Positions 42,039 through 49,617 are shown, numbered from the stretch's first letter. The stretch is 51,606 nt of DNA from an uncultured Porphyromonadaceae bacterium (GCA_947176915.1 CAMWSM010000008.1:1-51606); one strand, 5' to 3'. The notes: a model not told the origin generated them from the sequence alone. Translations and numbers: made by a program.

Positions 42039-42929
42039 TTAGCCTCGGTAGGGCTCCATGTGGATGTTTATCATGCTTTCTTTTCCGAATCGTTTGCGAA
42101 GCTGCTGTTCGATTTCTGAGGCTATGTCATGGGCTGCAAAAAGAGTGAGATTGCCATCCATCTTGACGTGTACGTCCAGGGCTATGGCATTGCCGATTTT
42201 TCGGGTGCGAAGATTGTGAAAATCTTTCACCCCGTCCACATCCCTTATTATTTTTTCTATCTCGGAAGTCTGATCTTTGGGAAGAGAGCTTTCGAGCAGT
42301 TCGTTTATTGCCGGCTTTATTATGTCGTAGCCTGCCTTGACGATGAAAATACTCACCACGACGGCTGCCAGAGGGTCAAGTATTCTCCATTTTTCTCCCA
42401 GAAACATTGCTCCGGCAATGCCTACAACTGTTCCTAAAGAGGATATGGCATCGCTACGGTGGTGCCACGCATTGGCGATGACTGCATCTGAATTCAATTT
42501 TTTCCCTTCGCGAAGCGTGTATCTGTAAAGAATCTCTTTGGCAAAGATCGATACTAATGCTACGGAAAGGGCAATCCAGTTGGGCTCAGGCAATATTTCC
42601 CCTTTAAGGCTGGAGATTACAAGTTTAAGTCCGTTGAAAAAAAGCCCGATGCCGGCAGCTGCGAGAAAAACTCCTATGATCATAGTGGCGAGAGTTTCAT
42701 ACTTTCCATGTCCATAGCCATGGTCAGTATCCCGGGGTTTGCCGGCTATATGCACGAATATCAGGACCACTACATCCGTTATGAAATCGGTCAAGGAATG
42801 CACGGCATCCGCGATAAGTGCGGAACTCTTTCCGAACACACCGGCAATAAATTTCACTACAATCAGCAAGGCGTTTACTATTGTGCCGACTATGGTTACT
42901 CTATATATCTGTTTTTCTCTCTCTTTCAT
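42039..42929 (-). CDS. Cation diffusion facilitator family transporter
   Basis: Exports divalent metal ions (zinc, iron, manganese or cobalt) in exchange for protons. The ATG at 42929 (MKEREKQIYRV) was chosen, giving 296 residues; an in-frame TTG at 42962, directly after the DegT stop, is less likely. Six membrane helices (about 12-205) carry the transport-site residues in AVHSLTDFITD and WHHRSDAISS, plus a loop with DTDHGYGHGKYE. The C-terminal cytoplasmic ferredoxin-like domain (about 210-296) ends MINIHMEPYRG. Repeat copy 2 follows immediately. Confidence 0.93.
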   Translation of the reverse strand: MKEREKQIYRVTIVGTIVNALLIVVKFIAGVFGKSSALIADAVHSLTDFITDVVVLIFVHIAGKPRDTDHGYGHGKYETLATMIIGVFLAAAGIGLFFNGLKLVISSLKGEILPEPNWIALSVALVSIFAKEILYRYTLREGKKLNSDAVIANAWHHRSDAISSLGTVVGIAGAMFLGEKWRILDPLAAVVVSIFIVKAGYDIIKPAINELLESSLPKDQTSEIEKIIRDVDGVKDFHNLRTRKIGNAIALDVHVKMDGNLTLFAAHDIASEIEQQLRKRFGKESMINIHMEPYRG

Positions 42930-42962
42930 ATCAATGGCGGTAGGCGTTTGTAAATCCAACAA

Positions 42963-44069
42963 TTAATTTGGGAATGAGTTTACAGCCTCAATCACTGCCA
43001 GAATCTCCTCAGGCTCCATTACCGGAGAGATGGGGAGAGAAAGTTCAGTGTCATGTATCCACTCGGTGATTGGAAGACTCATATTTCTAAATTCAGGATA
43101 GCATTTCTGTTTATGAGGAGGGATGGGGTAATGAATAAGGGTCTGAATGCCTTTATCTCTGAGATATGCCTGAAGCCTATCCCTTTGAGGAGATAGAATC
43201 GGGAAAACATGCCATACGTTGCTTTCTTCATTTTCCGGCAGCTGAGGCAAAGTTATAATCGAGCTGTTTATCCCTTGACAGTATTCTCGCGCGATTTCAC
43301 GGCGCCTGCCGTTGTCAGCATCGAGCCGAGGAAGCTTTGCTCTGAGGATAGCAGCCTGAAGTTCGTCAAGACGGGAATTTCTTCCCCGGTAGTCGAACAC
43401 ATATTTTCGGCTGCTTCCATAATTTGCCAGTTCTCTCACTGTCCGGGCAAGGGTTTCATCATCAGTTGTAACCGCGCCGCCATCTCCCAAAGCCCCGAGA
43501 TTCTTCCCCGGATAGAAACTATGGGCAGCCGCATCTCCCAATGAACCGGTCCGTTTGCCCTTGAACACACATCCGTGGGCCTGTGCATTATCTTCTATCA
43601 CGAGTAATCCGTTTTCCGAAGCAATTTTCTCAATTTCTTCTGACCAAGCGCAGCGTCCATAGAGATGAACCACCATCAGCGCCTTTGTGCGGGGAGTCAA
43701 AGTTCTCCGTATATTATCGGGATCAATTTGCAAGGTATGTGGGTCAGGTTCAACCAACACCGGACGAAGATTATTTTCAGTGATAGAGAGAATAGAGGCA
43801 ATGTAGGTGTTAGCGGGCACAATCACCTCATCCTCTGGTTGAAGCAATCCCATCTCCAACCAACCTTTCAGAATAAGAGTTAGTGCATCGAGACCGTTAG
43901 CGCAACCAATGCAATGATTTGTGCCGATATAATCAGCATACTCACTTTCGAACGCGCCAACCTCCTTCCCGAGAAGATACCAACCGGAATCAATCACACG
44001 CTCCATTGCATCGGAAATCTCATTCCGAAAACGATTATTCACACCCTTAAGATCAAGAAATTTAACCAT
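42963..44069 (-). CDS. DegT/DnrJ/EryC1/StrS aminotransferase (FdtB/QdtB-like)
   Basis: A PLP-dependent sugar aminotransferase, 368 residues. The PLP lysine is in [17 protein letters not shown] (about 185), and the ribose/phosphate-binding [13 protein letters not shown] (about 54-66) and [17 protein letters not shown] segments are typical. With the FdtA/QdtA-like genes at 46415-47271 it would make a 3-amino-3,6-dideoxy sugar nucleotide, for which FdtB/QdtB-type enzymes are known; substrate choice is inferred. The promoter is inside a palindrome with 16-bp arms (44077-44125). The CDF gene follows directly, an unrelated partner. Confidence 0.9.
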   Translation of the reverse strand: MVKFLDLKGVNNRFRNEISDAMERVIDSGWYLLGKEVGAFESEYADYIGTNHCIGCANGLDALTLILKGWLEMGLLQPEDEVIVPANTYIASILSITENNLRPVLVEPDPHTLQIDPDNIRRTLTPRTKALMVVHLYGRCAWSEEIEKIASENGLLVIEDNAQAHGCVFKGKRTGSLGDAAAHSFYPGKNLGALGDGGAVTTDDETLARTVRELANYGSSRKYVFDYRGRNSRLDELQAAILRAKLPRLDADNGRRREIAREYCQGINSSIITLPQLPENEESNVWHVFPILSPQRDRLQAYLRDKGIQTLIHYPIPPHKQKCYPEFRNMSLPITEWIHDTELSLPISPVMEPEEILAVIEAVNSFPN

Positions 44070-44076
44070 AAAAAAT

Positions 44077-44125
44077 CCCTTTATGGTGCAAAATTAGCAA
44101 AAATATTAATTTGCACCATAAAGGG
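44077..44125 (-). promoter_or_regulatory. Palindromic promoter/operator of the DegT gene
   Basis: CCCTTTATGGTGCAAA (44077-44092) and TTTGCACCATAAAGGG (44110-44125) are perfect 16-bp inverted arms with a 17-bp spacer. The minus-strand -7 element TAATTTTG (44096-44089) overlaps the left arm. Transcription would start inside the arm about 15 bases before the ATG. The plus-strand arm carries TTAATTTGC, so the site is nearly symmetric. It is a candidate operator for a dimeric regulator. Confidence 0.6.
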
Positions 44126-44243
44126 AAACTATTCAATACGTATTTAATTCCTAATTATTGAGATAGGTGAATTTAACAATGAATTTTTTCGCTTTTATTA
44201 TTCCTTACGCGAATGTAAACACCTTTCTGTGGATTATCCACTT

Positions 44244-44514
44244 TTACACCTCAAGAATGAAGCATCCCTCTTCTTTAATGAATGGTTGAGTTACGTCAAT
44301 ATCTTTGGGCAGATCGGAGAAAGTTGCTTTTGAAGTAGCCGGATCAAAAGTGATTGTTACATCAGTCAGTTCTTCTGGAGCATTGAAGGGGAGTCCGTCT
44401 TTTTTTTGTGGAAACGGTGCAATTCCCGGTAATATCAGGATAATATAGTGCTCCAATATTGCTGCTTGACCAGTCATCCTGAACAAATTTGAACAGCCCT
44501 TTAAGTGATGGCAT
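44244..44514 (-). pseudogene. Small hypothetical gene broken by a one-base shift in an A8 run
   Basis: From ATG at 44514 the frame reads MPSLKGLFKFVQDDWSSSN, then GALYYPDITGNCTVSTKK, good coding sequence. At the run of eight A (44400-44407, minus strand) it leaves frame and stops after RRTP and a few more codons. Skipping one base restores a protein-like frame to the stop at 44244: DGLPFNAPEELTDVTITFDP, then ATFSDLPKDIDVTQPF and CFILEV. The repaired product would have about 89 residues. Either the gene is broken, the run is a sequencing error, or slippage is used. The family is not recognised. A longer frame from 44618 has an unlikely N-terminus. Confidence 0.65.
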
Positions 44515-44586
44515 GGTAATGGTAAATTATTTTTAGCTGTCTTCCTCGGGCAGCATGTATTAGAATTAGTTAGAAAATAAAGACAC

Positions 44587-44766
44587 GTGGGGAAACTCAT
44601 CCGGGAGGATGAACGCACTTTGAGAGAAAAAGAGCGACGATTCCCCGGGATGCCACTGATGTCAGTAAAAGAAATAAAGGAAGGGAATCCTTATGAGACT
44701 GTTCTTGACTGGATGAGTGTGAAGTTTCCGGTTGTCAGGAGGGATTGTCAGGTAAACGCTCCTTAA
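44587..44766 (+). other. Orphan coding-like ORF, possibly a fragment
   Basis: GTG at 44587 follows an in-frame TAA and the frame runs to TAA at 44764, 59 codons. The product is charged and looks protein-like: VGKLIREDERTLREKERR, then GMPLMSVKEIKEGNPYE, then DWMSVKFPVVRRDCQVNAP. No family or start context is recognised. It lies in a patch of debris between the DegT gene and the FemAB-like gene, so a piece of a once longer gene is most likely. The following 44767-44820 is AT-rich and empty. Confidence 0.4.
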
Positions 44767-44810
44767 AAACTTATAACGCAAAGTTATAGCATAAAATTAT
44801 AAATAGCAAT

Positions 44811-44840
44811 AAAAAGTGGAAATAAAAATGCGTCCCGGAG
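44811..44840. repeat. 30-bp direct repeat, copy A
   Basis: AAAAAGTGGAA-AT-AAAAATGCGTCCCGGAG. It differs from 45242-45271 at two of 30 positions. The two copies bracket the Rpn C-terminal gene. Confidence 0.8.
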
Positions 44841-44853
44841 TTTGGGACGCATT
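44821..44853 (-). terminator. Terminator of the Rpn C-terminal gene
   Basis: On the minus strand AATGCGTCCC and GGGACGCATT form a perfect 10-bp stem, followed by TTTTATTT. It lies two bases past the stop. Confidence 0.85.
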
Positions 44854-44855
44854 AT

Positions 44856-45185
44856 TTAGAGATCGATTATCATTTCTTGAGAGAGACCGGTGATGAGAGA
44901 GATGAAATCAATGTCAGTGCCAGCTGCTTTCAATTTACGCGCAGTGTTCCGTTTCTCTTGTTCGATACCTTGTTCGATACCTTCCTTTTTCCCTTCCTCG
45001 TATTGGTAAACGAAACCGTTTTCTATTTCACGGAGATGAGATAAAGACTGGTTGTAGCGCACTGCTTCTTCGCCAACTATATTGGAGCTTTCTGCTGCAT
45101 CAAACAGCTCCTTGTAACGACCATCTTTGAAGGGTTTTGAATTCTTGTCCATCTTATCCATATTTTTGATCATAACCTGTTCCAT
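44856..45185 (-). CDS. Stand-alone C-terminal domain of an Rpn/PD-(D/E)XK transposase-type nuclease
   Basis: The 109 residues match only the C-terminal part of the recombination-promoting nuclease family. KNMDKMDKNSKPFKDGRYKELFDAAESSNI corresponds to the helices after the nuclease core, then SLSHLREIENGFVYQYEEGKKEGIEQGIEQ, the usual Glu/Lys/Gly coiled repeat, and a tail with KLKAAGTDIDFISLITGLSQE. The whole PD-(D/E)XK core, normally about 200 residues, is missing. Yet a promoter (45210-45240) and a terminator frame it. It is either a decayed gene kept by chance or a deliberately small protein, comparable to the short C-terminal products reported to inhibit full-length Rpn. Confidence 0.8.
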   Translation of the reverse strand: MEQVMIKNMDKMDKNSKPFKDGRYKELFDAAESSNIVGEEAVRYNQSLSHLREIENGFVYQYEEGKKEGIEQGIEQEKRNTARKLKAAGTDIDFISLITGLSQEMIIDL

Positions 45186-45209
45186 ATTCAGAGGTTTGGT
45201 TAATGAGTG

Positions 45210-45240
45210 TAAAGTTAATGAAATGAGGAGAAATTTGCAA
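45210..45240 (-). promoter_or_regulatory. Promoter of the Rpn C-terminal gene
   Basis: Minus-strand TTG (45240-45238), 20 bases, then TAACTTTA (45217-45210), one base off consensus. The leader would be about 20 bases long. Confidence 0.6.
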
Positions 45241-45241
45241 G

Positions 45242-45271
45242 AAAAAGTGGAATGAAAAATGCGTCCCGGAG
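45242..45271. repeat. 30-bp direct repeat, copy B
   Basis: AAAAAGTGGAA-TG-AAAAATGCGTCCCGGAG, the partner of copy A at 44811-44840, same orientation. Confidence 0.8.
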
Positions 45272-45289
45272 CCGAAACCCGGGAGGCAT
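45254..45289 (-). terminator. Terminator-like hairpin after the FemAB-like gene
   Basis: On the minus strand ATGC-TCCCGG and CCGGGA-GCAT pair with one mismatch, followed by TTTTTCATT. It shares its T-tract arm with the terminator at 44821-44853. The rest of 45290-45473 holds no gene. A short inverted repeat GTTCATCC/GGATGAAC lies at 45392-45415, and a 32-codon minus-strand frame without ATG is open at 45318-45416. Confidence 0.7.
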
Positions 45290-45473
45290 CCTATATATGG
45301 CAAGCCACTTTGGGATCTTAACCACGAATGAAAAATTGCTCTATTGCGGAATTCTTTAAAGCTTTCACCCCACGATTTATAACAAAGAAATGTTCATCCT
45401 TGACAGGGGATGAACTTCATAGATTTTCACGTCAAATAACATAAGACTCGACAGGATTTTACCTATTCAGGAG

Positions 45474-46418
45474 TCAAGGGTACACAAGGGGGAGGGTGTA
45501 GGTATCATAACAGATGGCTCTTCCTCCGAAGCCCTCTTTCTGGTAGATGAGGGATTCGTTAAGATAGAGCCCTCCATCTTCATTAGATGTGCCAAAATCA
45601 AAATAGGGTAGGTCAGTATATACCTCCTTCAGCAGATGATGGAAAAGAAGGTCAAGGGCCCCGACCTCTTTACCCTCCGGATTGGCAGATATATATTGGC
45701 AATGGGCGACTGTCGGCATTACATACATAACCACTCCTGCCAACATCTTCCCACCTTTATTGGCTGAATAAAGGAGAATCTTATCCGGAAACAAATCATG
45801 AAGACGCACAATCTCCTCCAAACTATGAACAGGTTGAGCTGAATACTTATTTGCCAAATTATCACTAAGAATCTCCCAGAAATCAACGAAATTATCACTT
45901 CTTTCTATCGTTATCCCTTCCGATATGGCTTTCCTTACACCCGCTTTACGAATATTCCGCCATTTTAATGGATGAGCCGATTCAACTACGGATGATATTT
46001 TCCGGGCAGATAGGGAGGCTCCGCATCTGAAAAGAGCATACAAATCCTCCTCCGCCGGAAGACGATGGTAAATATGAGGAGATGGAGAATATCTGATTTG
46101 GTTGAATCCTCTATATCTAAGATTGGGTAGAAGTGTCTGAAATACCTCCAAAGCCAAGGCTGCCGTCATCTTTCCATTCATTAGCATACCACCGTAGGTA
46201 AGACCCGCATGAGACACCCACACATCTCCCAGTGAGCACGCCGGGAGGAGGGCAAGAAGTTTATTGTCATTCCACACCATGATGGAAAAATCATGAAATC
46301 TGTCGGAATGATAATCCATGTAATCACGGAGATGGAGAAAAGTGCCATTTTTTGACTCCTCCACAAAATTATCCCACATCTGTTTGTGGTCTTGGGAATA
46401 TCGGTGCAAGGTAATCAT
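45474..46418 (-). CDS. FemAB-like/GNAT acyltransferase
   Basis: A 314-residue protein of the acetyltransferase group related to FemAB, with two GNAT-like halves. It has a WDNFVEESKNGTFLHLRDYMDYH start, a linker with KWRNIRKAGVRKAISEG, and a C-terminal half with GKMLAGVVMYVMPTVAHCQYISAN and YFDFGTSNEDGGLYLNESLIYQKEGFGG, the acyl-CoA or acyl-tRNA-binding type motif. It could acylate a sugar amine or add an amino acid. Its ATG overlaps the stop of an FdtA-like gene by four bases, so a role in finishing the amino sugar made by that pathway is likely but unproven. Confidence 0.85.
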   Translation of the reverse strand: MITLHRYSQDHKQMWDNFVEESKNGTFLHLRDYMDYHSDRFHDFSIMVWNDNKLLALLPACSLGDVWVSHAGLTYGGMLMNGKMTAALALEVFQTLLPNLRYRGFNQIRYSPSPHIYHRLPAEEDLYALFRCGASLSARKISSVVESAHPLKWRNIRKAGVRKAISEGITIERSDNFVDFWEILSDNLANKYSAQPVHSLEEIVRLHDLFPDKILLYSANKGGKMLAGVVMYVMPTVAHCQYISANPEGKEVGALDLLFHHLLKEVYTDLPYFDFGTSNEDGGLYLNESLIYQKEGFGGRAICYDTYTLPLVYP

Positions 46419-46846
46419 AATGGAGCGGAACGGTGTTTAAGATTAATAAAATCGTCATAGTCACGCACATACTCCTCCTCATCATATATATCGGAAGCCA
46501 AGACCATACAGACGGCGCCGGATGAGAAATCATCAAGAGTATTCCATATACGGGGCGTTACGAGAAGTCCTTGATAAGGATGGTTGAGTAGAAACGTGCG
46601 TCGCACGTTTCCATCGTCGAGAGTAACGGAGAAGCTGCCGCTGACAGCCACTATGAGCTGATATTGCTCCCGATGGGCGTGCCCTCCTCGATTGACTCCT
46701 CCGGGCACATCGTAAAGATAATAAATTCTGCGCACATCGAAAGGAACCGTTTTCCCGTTCTCCACAACTGTCAGATTTCCTTGACGATCCGTGTGATGAC
46801 GTATAAGCTCGATTACCGAACAATCATAGACAGAGGTATCTTTCAT
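46415..46846 (-). CDS. Sugar 3,4-ketoisomerase (FdtA/QdtA, WxcM-like cupin)
   Basis: Converts a dTDP-4-keto-6-deoxyglucose to the 3-keto form for later amination. The 143-residue cupin keeps the family motif RGGHAH (Arg-Gly-x-His-Ala-His, about residues 55-60) before REQYQLIVAVSGSFSVTLDDG, plus IYYLYDVPGG, RIWNTLDDFSSG and MVLASDIYDEEEYVRDYDDF. It shares stop/start overlaps of four bases with both neighbours, so the three are tightly coupled. It is a full, apparently active enzyme. The expected product would be used by a DegT aminotransferase; one lies at 42963-44069. Confidence 0.9.
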   Translation of the reverse strand: MKDTSVYDCSVIELIRHHTDRQGNLTVVENGKTVPFDVRRIYYLYDVPGGVNRGGHAHREQYQLIVAVSGSFSVTLDDGNVRRTFLLNHPYQGLLVTPRIWNTLDDFSSGAVCMVLASDIYDEEEYVRDYDDFINLKHRSAPL

Positions 46847-47271
46847 TTCCTTTTTAATTTCAAAAACTGATTATGGTCGATGATGTAGTCGTCAGGGTCA
46901 TATTCCGTAGAGGAGAGAATAAGGGCGAGAGAATTTGTAGAGAAATTTGTCAGCGTGCGCCATACTCCTGCAGGGACATATAAGCCATAATAAGACCTGT
47001 TGAGAGAATGGCGCAGGGTGGAGATTCCGTCATCCGTAACTACGTCGAAACTTCCGGAGAGGGCTACGATAAACTCACATCCCCGATGATAGGCGTGTCC
47101 CTCCCGAGCCTCCCCGCCCGGCACATCATACACCCAGTACGTCCTTCGTATAAGGAACGGGATATTGGAAGATTCCTCGATCACCGAGAGGTTTCCGCGG
47201 TGGTCGAGGAATCTTGGAAGATCGATGATTCGGGGAATCTCCGGAGAAGCGGAGGAATCACTGTTCATCAT
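46843..47271 (-). CDS. Second FdtA/QdtA-like cupin, with altered His motif
   Basis: A 142-residue paralogue in tandem with the gene at 46415-46846. The fold is the same (RTYWVYDVPGGEAREGHAY, then CEFIVALSGSFDVVTDDG, GVWRTLTNFST and ILSSTEYDPDDYIIDHNQF). However, the RGxHAH motif has become REGHAY, so the second catalytic-region His is Tyr. It may have a different reaction stereochemistry or substrate, or be a regulatory partner forming a heterodimer. It overlaps the gamma carbonic anhydrase gene by 14 bp and the next cupin by four. Confidence 0.85.
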   Translation of the reverse strand: MMNSDSSASPEIPRIIDLPRFLDHRGNLSVIEESSNIPFLIRRTYWVYDVPGGEAREGHAYHRGCEFIVALSGSFDVVTDDGISTLRHSLNRSYYGLYVPAGVWRTLTNFSTNSLALILSSTEYDPDDYIIDHNQFLKLKRK

Positions 47272-47776
47272 ACCATTTGGAATACATGAGATAGTTGCGG
47301 GCGATCTTTTCGTTCATCTCTTTTGCCTTTTCAGGCTCTACCATCTTTATGAACTTTGCGGGAGTTCCTCCCCAAAGTTCGTGAGGTCCGATCTGAGTCT
47401 TGCTTAACACGACTGAGCCGGCAGCCACGATCGCTCCTTCTCCCACCACGGCATCATCCATCACTACGGCCCCCATGCCTATGAGAGCATAGTCGCGCAC
47501 CTTCGCGCCGTGAATCACGACGTTATGTCCGATCGATACGTCATCGCCAATCTCAATGGTAGATTTTTGATAGAGAGTGTGGAGCACACTTCCATCCTGA
47601 ATGTTGACACGGTTGCCTATGCGGATTGAGTTGACATCGCCGCGCAGCACGGTAGAGAACCATATACTGCATTCGTCGCCAATTATGACGTCGCCGACAA
47701 TTACAGCATTTGCTGCAAGGAAGCAGTCTTTTCCTATTTCAGGGGTGAATCCCCTTACTGATTGTATGATAGCCAC
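47258..47776 (-). CDS. Gamma carbonic anhydrase family protein
   Basis: A left-handed beta-helix hexapeptide protein of 172 residues. The GTG at 47776 was chosen, giving VAIIQSVRGFTPEIGKD, the usual family start. The frame open to 47857 would add 27 residues coded by the AAATTGA repeat. Zinc His residues are visible: VLHTLYQ, IGHNVVI and VIHGAKV. Conserved LRGDVNSIRIG follows the family pattern. It may hydrate carbon dioxide or act as an acyltransferase-like protein, as gamma-class proteins are often uncharacterised. It lies after pepP and before the FdtA-like genes. Confidence 0.9.
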   Translation of the reverse strand: MAIIQSVRGFTPEIGKDCFLAANAVIVGDVIIGDECSIWFSTVLRGDVNSIRIGNRVNIQDGSVLHTLYQKSTIEIGDDVSIGHNVVIHGAKVRDYALIGMGAVVMDDAVVGEGAIVAAGSVVLSKTQIGPHELWGGTPAKFIKMVEPEKAKEMNEKIARNYLMYSKWYDEQ

Positions 47777-47781
47777 TTTAT

Positions 47782-47822
47782 AAATTGAAAATTGAAAGTT
47801 TAAAATTGAAAATGGTGAATTG
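47782..47822. repeat. AAATTGA tandem repeat (site F)
   Basis: Four to five units of (A)AAATTGA or close variants, in the junction between the pepP stop (47827) and the gamma carbonic anhydrase start. It matches site E at 28291-28320 and accounts for the spurious N-terminal extension of the latter gene. Confidence 0.72.
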
Positions 47823-47826
47823 GAAA

Positions 47827-49617
47827 TCAGAGGGTTTTGGTCTTTTCTGCGAGCCACTCTGCCTCTTCGGGGGACAGGAGGGGAGTCAGACGATTGCGCA
47901 CTTCCGTATGATAATCATTGACCCATTGAATCTCATCCGCCGACATTATGGAGGTGTCGAAGAGGGTAAGATCAAACGGGAAGAGAGTCATTGTCTTAAA
48001 TTCGAGGAATTTGCCAAATTCTGTCTCTTTCCAGGGCACTGTGGCGACGAGATTTTCACAACGTATGCCATATTTCCCTTCGAGATATAAACCGGGTTCG
48101 TTGCTTGTTACCATTCCCGGCTGAAGAGGAGTGGGATTTTCATTGAGACGTATGCTCTGAGGTCCTTCATGACAATTGATGAAGAATCCTACGCCATGCC
48201 CTGTACCGTGATAATAAGCTTTTCCCTCATTCCAGAGATACTGACGGGCGAGAACGTCAAGCTGAGCACCGCGAGTGCCTTCAGGATACTTAGCCTTTGC
48301 AAGGGCTATATGGCCTTTCATGACGAGTGTGAAGTCATGAATCATTTCCGGAGTGGGAGTGCCGAGCGCTACTGTGCGCGTGATGTCGGTGGTGCCGAAA
48401 GTGTACTGACCCCCTGAGTCGACGAGGAGGAGCCCGTTACCTTCGATGGTAACATCGGTTTCGGCAGTAGCCTCATAGTGGACAATTGCTCCGTGGGCAT
48501 TCCAGCCAAGAATAGGGGCGAAGCTTTCATCGACACATGACTTATCGGCAAGACGCAGCTCGCGCAGCTTTTTGCCGGCGGAAACTTCAGTGATGGTTCC
48601 TGTGGGGTATTCCTTTTCCACCCACATAAAGAATTTTGTCAGGGCCACTCCATCTTTCTCCATTGCGATTGCCAGATTGGACAGCATGGTCTGATTTTTT
48701 ATACTCTTCAATTTAGCAATTCCCGCCCCGCCGAATACGGGAGTGCAATCCACATGGTCGTAAACGCCACGGGCAGTTTTCTCAGGGTCGAGGAGAAGGC
48801 GGGTGGTCTTCGGGAGCTCTGCCACAAAATCAAGAACCTTGTCGTAGGGCTGTATTTCGAAATGATATTTGTCAAGATGTTCTTTGACTTCCGAGCCGAT
48901 TTTCTCCTCATCAATGAAGAGTACGCGCCGGGTGTCGTCAATATACAGGTAAGCAAGGAACATAGGGGAGTAGGCAATATCTCCTGCAGAGCGAAGGTTG
49001 GTTGCCCACGCTATATCATCAAGAGCGGATAGAAGCACGGCATTGGCGAGCTCCCCCTTTACCTGAGCCATAAGGCGCTCCATCTTGCTGTCGACGGTCT
49101 CTCCCACAATAGCTTCATCATGCACGAAAAGCTTGTTGAGAGGTCGTCCGGGACGGTCGGGGTAGATATAATCGAAGAGAGGGAAATCAGTATTGAGTTT
49201 GATGTTATTGTCGTTGAGTTCCTGCTGGAGACGCTGTGCATAGCTTACGGAGAAGGTCATGCCGTCAATGCCTACAGTCTGCCCGGCGTTAGTGTTTTCC
49301 GTAACCCAGTCGATGAGATTAACAGCATCCGGGCCATCCTCCTTCATCATGGAGAAGCCGGTGCCTTTAAGCTGGTCGGCAGCTTGAATGAAGAAACGGG
49401 AGTCAGTCCAGCATAGTGCTTTGTCGGGAGTAACGACAGCCGTACCGTTTGTGCCGTTTTCACTCCAGAAGCCCGTGAGCCATTCTCTTCCTCTCCAATG
49501 GGCGGGGGGGAGTTCGGATTGGTGAGGGTCAGTGCCGGAAATGATGCAGCAATCGATACCGTGCTCGGTCATGGCTTTACGCAGGCGTGCGAGATATTCA
49601 AGGTTTTTCTTTTCCAT
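47827..49617 (-). CDS. Aminopeptidase P family protein (Xaa-Pro aminopeptidase)
   Basis: A dinuclear metallopeptidase that removes an N-terminal residue before proline. The 596 residues make the three-domain eukaryote-like form: two creatinase-like N-terminal domains (about 1-305) and the pita-bread catalytic domain (about 310-540). Metal ligands are visible as LVDSGGQYTFGTTDITRTV (two Asp), GTGHGVGFFINCHEGPQ (His), NEPGLYLEGKYGIRCENL (two Glu). A C-terminal extension follows. It is cytoplasmic, without a signal peptide. A TAACTTTA box at 49685-49692 lies 67 bp upstream, a likely promoter. Confidence 0.94.
   Translation of the reverse strand: MEKKNLEYLARLRKAMTEHGIDCCIISGTDPHQSELPPAHWRGREWLTGFWSENGTNGTAVVTPDKALCWTDSRFFIQAADQLKGTGFSMMKEDGPDAVNLIDWVTENTNAGQTVGIDGMTFSVSYAQRLQQELNDNNIKLNTDFPLFDYIYPDRPGRPLNKLFVHDEAIVGETVDSKMERLMAQVKGELANAVLLSALDDIAWATNLRSAGDIAYSPMFLAYLYIDDTRRVLFIDEEKIGSEVKEHLDKYHFEIQPYDKVLDFVAELPKTTRLLLDPEKTARGVYDHVDCTPVFGGAGIAKLKSIKNQTMLSNLAIAMEKDGVALTKFFMWVEKEYPTGTITEVSAGKKLRELRLADKSCVDESFAPILGWNAHGAIVHYEATAETDVTIEGNGLLLVDSGGQYTFGTTDITRTVALGTPTPEMIHDFTLVMKGHIALAKAKYPEGTRGAQLDVLARQYLWNEGKAYYHGTGHGVGFFINCHEGPQSIRLNENPTPLQPGMVTSNEPGLYLEGKYGIRCENLVATVPWKETEFGKFLEFKTMTLFPFDLTLFDTSIMSADEIQWVNDYHTEVRNRLTPLLSPEEAEWLAEKTKTL

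Noticed and set aside
44244..44618. A 124-residue minus-strand ORF taken as one intact gene
   Set aside because: Its first 70 residues are in the wrong frame; the natural coding frame up to the A8 run starts at ATG 44514. I annotate a frameshifted gene instead.
45318..45416. A 32-codon minus-strand frame (contains DEHFFVINRGVKALKNS)
   Set aside because: It reads like protein but has no start codon, promoter or neighbour support; it may be part of the flank of an Rpn-type element. Noted in the terminator entry only.
47777..47857. A 27-residue N-terminal extension of the gamma carbonic anhydrase
   Set aside because: It is coded by the AAATTGA repeat and overlaps the pepP gene; the family start matches GTG at 47776.
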